Source of the DNA: Corbicula japonica
Taxonomy: Eukaryota > Mollusca > Bivalvia > Venerida > Cyrenidae
DNA length: 64,000 nt
Direction: 5' to 3'
NCBI GenBank assembly: GCA_038501625.1
Contig: JAZAYU010000013.1
Span: 8,122,001-8,186,000 of the forward strand
A program made the translations under genes and the position numbers. Below, piece after piece: positions 46,101-55,100 of the stretch; the stretch's first letter is position 1; each line of letters begins with the position of its first letter. Under the pieces are notes generated by a model. The model was not told the origin of the DNA, made no database searches, and saw nothing but the letters and a program-made list of their open reading frames with translations.

Positions 46101-49100
46101 TTAATGGTGATTAATGAATCTAAATACAGGTATGGTGTTCAGAAGAAAACAAAATACTGACCTTTTTTAAGTCAAATCTCTTTTATCAAAATTTACTCAT
46201 TTGTAAGAATATGGCTTTTATCCCATGAACTGTAAGTTTAGATCTATGGGATATGGCTGTTATCCCATTGGCAAACACAGTAGATCCAGATCACCTGACA
46301 CATCCATGCCATCTTATCAGGAACTACGCAGTTCACTTTTTAATTCATTTATATAATAGGTTAATTCTGACCAAGAAGTGATCAATGTAGATCTAGATCA
46401 GATGGCATGCAAGAGATGATCTGGATGTACACTGTGCCCAAGGTTATAAAACTGAGCATGGAAACCAGTCTCAAATCTCAAGCATCTGATTGGCTGAAAT
46501 GGCGACCAGTCGCCATTTCAGCCAATCAGATGCTTGAGATTTGAGACTGGTTTCCAATCTCAGCTTTATAACCTTCAGCCCTGATGTCCATGTGATAAAA
46601 GGTGTATCCACAGAGTCAAGGGTTAAGTTTACCTGAAGCTCGGCATCAATGTGGTCTTTCTGTTCGAGCATGCTCAGTTCATACTTCCTGTGAACCATCA
46701 CTAACTCTGTCTCCAGCTTCTCCTTCTCTGAGGCCACCTCTCTCAACTTCCCACTCAGTAACTCTATATTCTCATCAAATGTTTTCTGACGTTCCATTAA
46801 CTCACTTTTTACAGCATTCAAATCTTTACTCAATTTTGCAGATTTAGCTTTTTGCTTCATCAGGTCCTTTTTACTCCCTTGACCGAGTTCAGCTATTTGC
46901 TCCCTTAATTGAACACATTCGTCCTGAACCTTCAGAAGCTCAGCTGTGTTTACAACACTAGATTTTTGTACTTCACTCTCCTCTATGTCACTCTGAGCCT
47001 GAAGCTTGGCTTTCACTTCCTCTAGTTTATCTCTAGTAGCACCTAGTTCAGTATCCAGAAACTGTTTTTCTTTTATAGCCTCTTCATGAGATGTTTCCAT
47101 TGAGACTAATTTCTCCCTTAGCACCAACACTTCACTCTCCAAACTAATCTTTTGACTTTGCAATTCATTTATATGGTCAGTTTTCTTTTCATATTCTAAT
47201 TTAGCCAGTTCATATGTCCTTTTTTCATTCTCTAATTCATTCTTCAGTGATTCAATTTTTTCTTCAGAGCCCTTACTGAGGGTCTTAACTTGATTCACCT
47301 CAGCAGATTTACTGTTTAATTCTTGTCTCATTAACTTGAAACTTGTTTCCACTTTTCCCATATCCAACTTTACACCATCTAACACCTTATCTACAGCATT
47401 CTTTTCTTGTAAAGCTGCATTTAAAGCAATTTCAGTTTTTGCTTTATCTTCTTTTAGTGCAAGAATTTCTGTATCCTTTAGTCCAATACTGTTCTGGAAT
47501 GCATTCAATTTAGCTTCCATTTCAATAACACTGTGCTTCAATTCTTCAGCTAAATTCTCCTTTTCAACAACACAATCTTGTGACAACCTTAGTTTTTTCA
47601 TCAGCTCAATATTTTCACTCTCTAACTGGTTGATCTGATTCTGTTTTCTTTTCAGATCACTGTGAGCCTTGTCTAACTGGTTTTCTAGATCGTTTGTCAT
47701 TTGCATCAGAAGTCCTATCCTGCTCTTCTCATCCTCAGCGGTCTGTATCTTTGTATTGAAAGTATCTTCCAGAAAAGATCTCTCCCGCTGGATTTCCTGA
47801 AAAGCTGCTTCCCTATCCATCATGTCGCTTTCAATTGTTTCTAAATGTTTTGCTAACAGTTCTTTCTCCTTGAGAGCCTTGTTCTGTATGTCTGTGTACT
47901 GCTGTCGCAGTTTGATATTCTCTGCTTTCAGCCGGTCAACGATGCTGGATTGTGAGAGAGTCTGGGCTTGTAGGACAGTCAGCTCTTTCTGCAGCTCTGA
48001 CCTTGCTTTTGACGCAATCTCCAGCTGTTGCTGGTACCAGTCTCTTGTACTCTGCAGAGACACCAGGTCACTCCTTGCAGACCTAGCCTCGTTCTCTGAC
48101 TCCATCCTTGACTGCATCGAAGTTTGCACTTCCACATACAGTTCAGCAACTTTGTTTTTCAGAGCTTGTATTGTCATTTCTTTTGATTTCAGATCATCTC
48201 TGAGTTCCTTCATTTTGAGATTCAGTTTATCACAGTGTTCCTGTGACTGGCTCAGATCGTCCTGCAGATTGCGTCCCTCCTCAGCTTTCTCCTCGAGCTC
48301 GCGCTGTAGATCTGACAGTGACTGCTCCAGGCTCACCCTGAGCTGCTTTAAGCTCTCCAGGTCTGCCTTCAGCATGTCCTTCTCTGCATCACTTCTCTGA
48401 GATTTCTGGCTCATCATTTTCAACTTGAGAGAAGCTAACTGTGCTTGAAGTTCAGCTCTTTCTTGCAAAGTTGCTTGTGCTTCAATAGACAACATTTCCA
48501 GTTGGCCTTCTAACTTGGCTTTTTCTCTCCGGACTTCTTCCAGCTGACTGTTACTATCCTGGTGGGAGGTCACATGAGAGTTAGCTGACCTGTGTTCCTT
48601 GACAGGCAATTTAGCTCTTGGTGTGCTCTGAAACAATGGCCCAGGTTTAGGAATAATAAAAGTGGTTTTATTTGGCTGGACATGACTTGGTGGAGGTGAG
48701 AATGTTTTGTCCGACTCGGGAGAAAACACTCCACTATCAGATCCAAATGATGGCAACTCTGTAGCATTTTGGGAAACTGGAGCTAGTTTTACATTGACAG
48801 GTCGGAACGAGGTTTCTTTAACAGGAGGAGAGTGTCTCAACTGAGGCATTCTATGTTCTGGCATGATCTCGCTGAGGTTGACGGTCCTAAAAGGTGGAAG
48901 TGACTGGAGAAAACTGTCGGTGCCTGTATCCCCCAGAGCCTCCAGCTCGCTGTTAGTGCTAGCGACACTCTGATCCTCGTCCGGAAGGTTGTCCAGTCCA
49001 GGTTCAAGCGGCAGTGAACCATTGCCCACACCTGTTGTCTGACTTCTTGTCTTGGGTACGTTAGAAACCACCTGAACACCTGGGATCTGTGACATGTTAG

Positions 49101-52100
49101 TGTCATTCTGAGCTGAGGAATTCTGGGTGGTGTTTTTGGCATCAGATGGTTGAGGTATATTCTGTGAGGCTGTGCTGCCAGGCTGCTTTGAGGTAGCTGA
49201 CTGTTTTGCTGTACCACCGGAAGACCTAGAAATATCGAGGGAGTGTATCCGTATCAGTTCCCTAGTAGTGGCTGCATCAGGCAGGGTTGGGACTGGTGGA
49301 AGAGTGAACACTGCCGAGGGTTCTCCTGATGCAAATCCACTCGTCTGAAACAAGCAAGCAAAACACAAATTATGTATTAAACACCTGTATTATGATAAAC
49401 ACTCTGAAATACACTTTTATTTGCTGAAAATACATTTTGAATATTTTACAGAAAGACATTAATTCAAAATTGTAACCATTGTGAGTGCAGATTGACAAAA
49501 TATCTATCTTAGGTACTGCATAAGATTTATAAAAGTTCAAAGATGTCTAAATTGATTTAACGTTAAATTATGCACTTTGTTAAAAGTAATAACACTGGAA
49601 CACAGTAAAACTGAAACAATTTCCAAATTCATTATATATTGCAGATTACACATGTAATGCAATATAAAATGAATTTCGAAATTGTGTCTTAGACATATCT
49701 TCAATTTCATCCAATAAATTTATGTTAAGTTAGGAGTGTAACACTAACTTAGAATAAATGTATCTTTATCTGATATCTTAGTACATTATCTGCTTTTAAC
49801 ACCAGTTGAATTAATCCTTTATAGATACACCTTTGCTGCAAGGGCAAACAGTGTAGATCCAGATCAGATGACACATCAGTGCTGTCTGATCAGGATCTAT
49901 ACTGTTGGCTTTTAGATTCATTAAGTTAGATGTGACCAGTGCAGATGCAGATCAGGCAGTATAGGTGTGCTATCTGATCTGGATCTACTCTGGTCGGACA
50001 CATGTTAAAATGCATATACAGTAAACCTTCGAAAACTCGAATACTCAAGGGGAATATGAAAATGTTCGAGTTTTCCATGGCGCTCGAGTTTTCGAAGCTT
50101 GAATCACTTTATGAGGTCCGGTTTTTAAGTCAAGTCGTATAAACACATGTATGTTACCTTGTTGTTTAGTATGTTATCTGAATATCAGTTAAGTTAATAA
50201 AATATTCATTTCACACTATATTTTCTTTAAACCTTTATACCTGTTTGAAAAGATTTTTGAGGTTTTTTTTTCAAGAAAACGGCTTGTTAAACCTTTCCTG
50301 TTGACATTGTCCGAGAAATAGACTAAGTATACTTTACAAACGGTGCGTCATTATTTTTAAACGCTCGACCTCCATGATCACATTGTACTTGAAGTCAATC
50401 CCGTGGATCGATCTTTCGTTTGACAGCCGATTTGCCTGTTGCAGATGGTTAAGGCTTAGTGGGAGTCTGACAATTTTGAGATGTAGAAGTCTGACAATTT
50501 TGAGAGGTAGATATTTGACAATTTTGAGAGGCAGTTGTTTGACAATTCTGAAACGAATTCATATGATCATCATTGTATGACGTGGAGGCGGTTTCCTCAT
50601 TGTTGCTTGATGTCTTTGAAGATATCTTGTTAATCTTGTGACATTTTATTAGCAGCGATTTCTCTGATCCAGCTATTCTCTCTTAAATGAGCCCTTCACT
50701 GGATTACTCAGAGTAAAACAATTAGCGTACGAACGAAATGTTAAGTAAAACCTGCAGTTTATATTGTTTGAGATAGTTCTAATACTTCTTATTATCTTCT
50801 TGTAATTAAATTCTCATAATTATCGTCTCAACGCAGCCGCCTACCGAGTGATCATTAAATCATTTCCTTTCATCATAACCTGCTTTAATCAGATCAATTA
50901 AAACACAATAGACGCTGACGATTGACAATTAACTGCCAATTATAACCCGTCACAACATGTGAAAACTACGCGTCACTGTTTGCAAATTACTCCCGCGAGG
51001 TGCGAACAATTTATCTGTCGTTTATTACTCGAGTTTTCCAATACAAACAAAGAAGAAATATGTTTCAAGGGACCGACACCTGTGTTCGTGAATTCGAGTT
51101 TTCCATGGTAATTTTTATATAGAATATATAAGAAAATTGCCGGGACCAGCAAAACTACTTCAAGTTTTCCCGAGTGCTCGAGTTTTCGATGTTCGAGTTA
51201 TCGAAGTTTTACTGTATATTGAGTAAAGGATTAACAAACTGTGTGTCTATGTTGACTATCAGTGTATTTCAAACAATTATTTTAAAATTTGTGTATAACC
51301 TAAATCTGAGTATATTTGATTGCCTACCTGTGATTGTACTTCAGAGGGTGTAGGTGTGTGACCCAGCTTCAATTTGCGCTCTGCTTCAGCAACTATCTGA
51401 GCTACAACCTCTGCAGACACAGGGGTCAAGCCTGCCCGATTACCTGTACAAAGTTCACAAAACTGTTAGTATTTAAATCAAAAACAACTGTTTATTAAAA
51501 CTGGTTATTCACATTTTTTTTTGTTATTTTCAATGAATTAAATGACAGTCTGAAAAGCTATGCCTTTTCTTGCTATTGTCCATTAGCAGATTAAACTGCT
51601 GTAAAGATATCCCGCTACCAAAAAAACAAACCTTACTACCATATAAAGACTACAATACTTTTATCTTCTCCAAAAACTACAGCTTTTATTCATCTGAACC
51701 CGAGGACAAAGACATTCTGCAGAAAATAACCATCTGGTTGTGTTCCTATGATGGTTTAAAAATACAGGACATATGGTTAACAGAAACCTTTCCAAAACAA
51801 GCAGATACATGATGAAGTAACACGGTTTCAAATCAAACCTTAATGAACATACTGTTTGTTTAAAAGGTACAATATAACTTTAACACCAGTAAGAGTAAAC
51901 AGTGGGATTATTTCAAGTGCCTACCAATAACTGTCTTTGTTGTGTAGGCAGGGAGATCTTAACTCTTTCCTCCATTTGTAAGCCTTTATGGTGTTGGAGA
52001 ACAGTGTAGATCCAGATCAGCAAGTACATCCGTGCTGTCTGGTCAAATCTACACTGTTCCCTTTTTTATTTCTAATGTTATTTCTGACCAAAAAGGAAAT

Positions 52101-55100
52101 AGTGCAGATCCATCCTGATCAGATGGCACAGATGTATGGGCTAATCTGGATCTACACTGGTCACACAGAAGATAGTATGTGTATATATGGAGTAAAGGTT
52201 TAAGTTTTTCACTTACCAATGACTGACTGTTGTAGGTGAAGTGCCTCAGCCACTGATTCAAATGGCTGGGTACTATTGGCATCAAAGTTTTTGTTGCTTT
52301 CTGCCATTTTGTTAATGTTACGGTGTGTTTGAAACCTTTGTGCAGCAGTAGTGTTTTGTGAAATCTGAAAATCATACCAAAATTGTTTTGTTGTAAGATT
52401 TAATTTATATTATTTGATTAGTTAACTCCCATAATAAAAATATATAATGATTATTATTTTTGTTATTTTTAAAATCTGAGTTCATCCTTTATTTTTTCTT
52501 TGTTTGAAATTCTGATATAAAATAATATAAAGAAGATATCTTTATATTTATATCACAGAGCAAACTCTGGAATGTTTAAAGTCAGGATAGCCATATCTAC
52601 AAATGAAAAAGCATTCTGTAGATCATGAATGAAATATATTTCTATATTTTGACAAACACACAAATATAATACAAATATATAACACAAAAATAATCTTACA
52701 TTTTTAATGCTTAATCTGCACGATTTTGACAGAAAAATAGCACCAAAATGTCTCCCATCAATGAGATAAACGATTTTAAGAATCATTTTATTTCACAATA
52801 TATGAAGACCTTGCTGAATATGTAATCCTACTTGATCAATAGAAACATTGATATTCATCTGTAATCCTAAACTTTGTCTCTTATTTCTAATTTATTACCA
52901 ATGAAAAGTAACACACCTGTTGTAGTGTGTAAATACTGCTGTTTAGGTCAGGGTTAACATGGTCTGCTCCAGCTGAGACCTTCACTGGTCTTGTGTGTGG
53001 TCTTTCTATAGACTGGTTGTGTGGTGCTGATATCTGACTGGTTTGTGGTCTATGGGAGGACTGGTTCTGTGCTGCTCTGGTTAGACTGGTTTGTGGAGTG
53101 GTACTGGACTGGTTGTTGAATGGTGCTGTAGTTGGAACCTGTGACCAAACAGTCTGGTTATACACATGTGTCACCTTCACACGACTTGGCTGGGCAAAAA
53201 TATGCTCTGGTTGTTTGCTGATGCTCTCATCTATACACATAAAAATAATTTTATAAATATTATCCTATAAAATTTCATAAAAAAGTGAAATTAAATTGAC
53301 ATCCTCCCAATCATTACTACTGAAAATAGATATTTTCCCCAAAAGGTTTCTTTAATATCCGTTTTTTTTGTTTTTTTCCTTTATACTGGTTATTACTATG
53401 AGCATCTTGAATGTGAGGTGAAGATGCAAAAATCCTTCACCGAGTTCCTGCAAAAAAGTTCTCCAGAGTTGACAAATTTTTCCATCTTCACCATATATTC
53501 ATGCACAAGATACTTTTTCTAGCATACCTTTTATTGTTTAAACATTTATGTATAATTATACATGTATAATTATACTATCTAAATTTTGTTTTTTGTATAC
53601 TGAAATGTTAATGTTAATATATTGTATTTTTCTAAATGACATCACAAACTTATATACAAGATGTCAAATACCTAATGACGTGACAACAATCATGTAGGCA
53701 CATGAATGTTATCTTTTCCGTAAGGAAAAGATTTAATTTTCCTTTCCCACTGAAACACACAGATAACACTTATCTTGGTATGCAAGAATATTTTGCTTTT
53801 TCACATTAACACAAACAGGAGGAAATGACGTCAGCAACGTCAACGTCGCCGACGTCATTTCCTCTGACGTCAGCAACGTAAACGTCGTCGACCTCATTTC
53901 CTCTGATATCATTTCCTCTCAGATAGTGTTAATGGGGAAAAAAGCAAAATTGTGACACCTACTTTTCATCTGTATTTATTTTGAAAAAAGTCCATATGAA
54001 CATACTATCATTAGAAGGACAGAATCCCTTTAGATATTTCAACACTTGAAAAGATTTTGTGAAAATAATTTTAAAAAATACCCAATAGGGTCACAGTCTT
54101 ATTTTTTATGTTGAAGACAGTAGGAGATTGTTCAAATGGCACCAAAATTATTATATTTCGAATCCACAAATTGTTTCTATTGAAATACTGTAGAATCTCG
54201 AAAATAAGGGCATAATCGAAAGTAAGCGCATACCGAATATAAGCGCATATGTCTCTTACAGAAAACTAAAACCCAAAAATAAGCGCATACCCGTCCCTTA
54301 AGGTAAAATATATCCCAAAAATAAGCGCATACCCGTCCCTTACAGTTAAAATATACCCCAAAAATAAGCGCATATATGCATACCTAACATGCTCAGTGGT
54401 TCATGTTTCATTAGCTGGGAGCTAAATCGGCCTTTCAATTAAAGATAATTACAGTATATCTGTATTGTTTACAATGATCAATAAACGGTATAAGCCATAA
54501 AGGTGTGAACAACTCGCATTGCTATTGCTAACATGAACCATTTATTCTTTTGTTCGAGTACAATGAAATAAAGTATTTCTTTTGTTCGAGTACAATGAAA
54601 TAAAGTGTTATAGTTTTCAATGTTTCTTTGGTAATATTTATGTGGCTTGAAGTATCTTTTTTTTTTGTGCATACGCATAAATAAATAAAGGATGAAACTA
54701 TAACTAAAAAAAACTTATGCTCAAAATATAAGATTTAGTGATGATCTAGTGTCGGTAATTTGTAAATAAACATGCAATAAACGTCTTTCCTCTTCAAAGA
54801 TAAAGACGATAAAGTGTTTTGATAATCTTTGATGCATGCGTGTTATTTTGTTTAAAAAATACAATGTAAGCATATATTCAGTCAATCTAAGCTATAAGCG
54901 CATATCAAATATAAGCGCATATTCGGCGGCCTAAATGTAAGCGCATATCTAAATATAAGCGCATAAAAGTGTCATAAATTCAAAAGTAAGCGTATACACT
55001 TATTTTCGAGATTCCACAGTATTTTACTAAAATAATGTTATACTTGTTTCAGTGCATATCCAAAGCAACTTTCATATTATCTTGGCACAAAATAAATGGT

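Noticed and set aside
46471..46632. C-terminal extension of the 965-codon open frame
   Set aside because: The last 54 codons are family B and A repeat. A GT donor at 46632 and a matching phase-0 exon at 45805 show that the coding exon ends at 46633.
47822..48400. 192-codon Ser/Cys-rich ORF on +
   Set aside because: It is the antisense shadow of GOLGA3 exon 7, where the coiled-coil codons read as Ser/Leu/Cys on the other strand.
48837..49217. 126-codon ORF on -
   Set aside because: Alternative frame within GOLGA3 exon 7.
52049..52375. 108-codon ORF on - as the GOLGA3 exon frame
   Set aside because: Its frame conflicts with the phases of both neighbouring exons; the adjacent frame (ISQNTTAAQRF..) fits both junctions.
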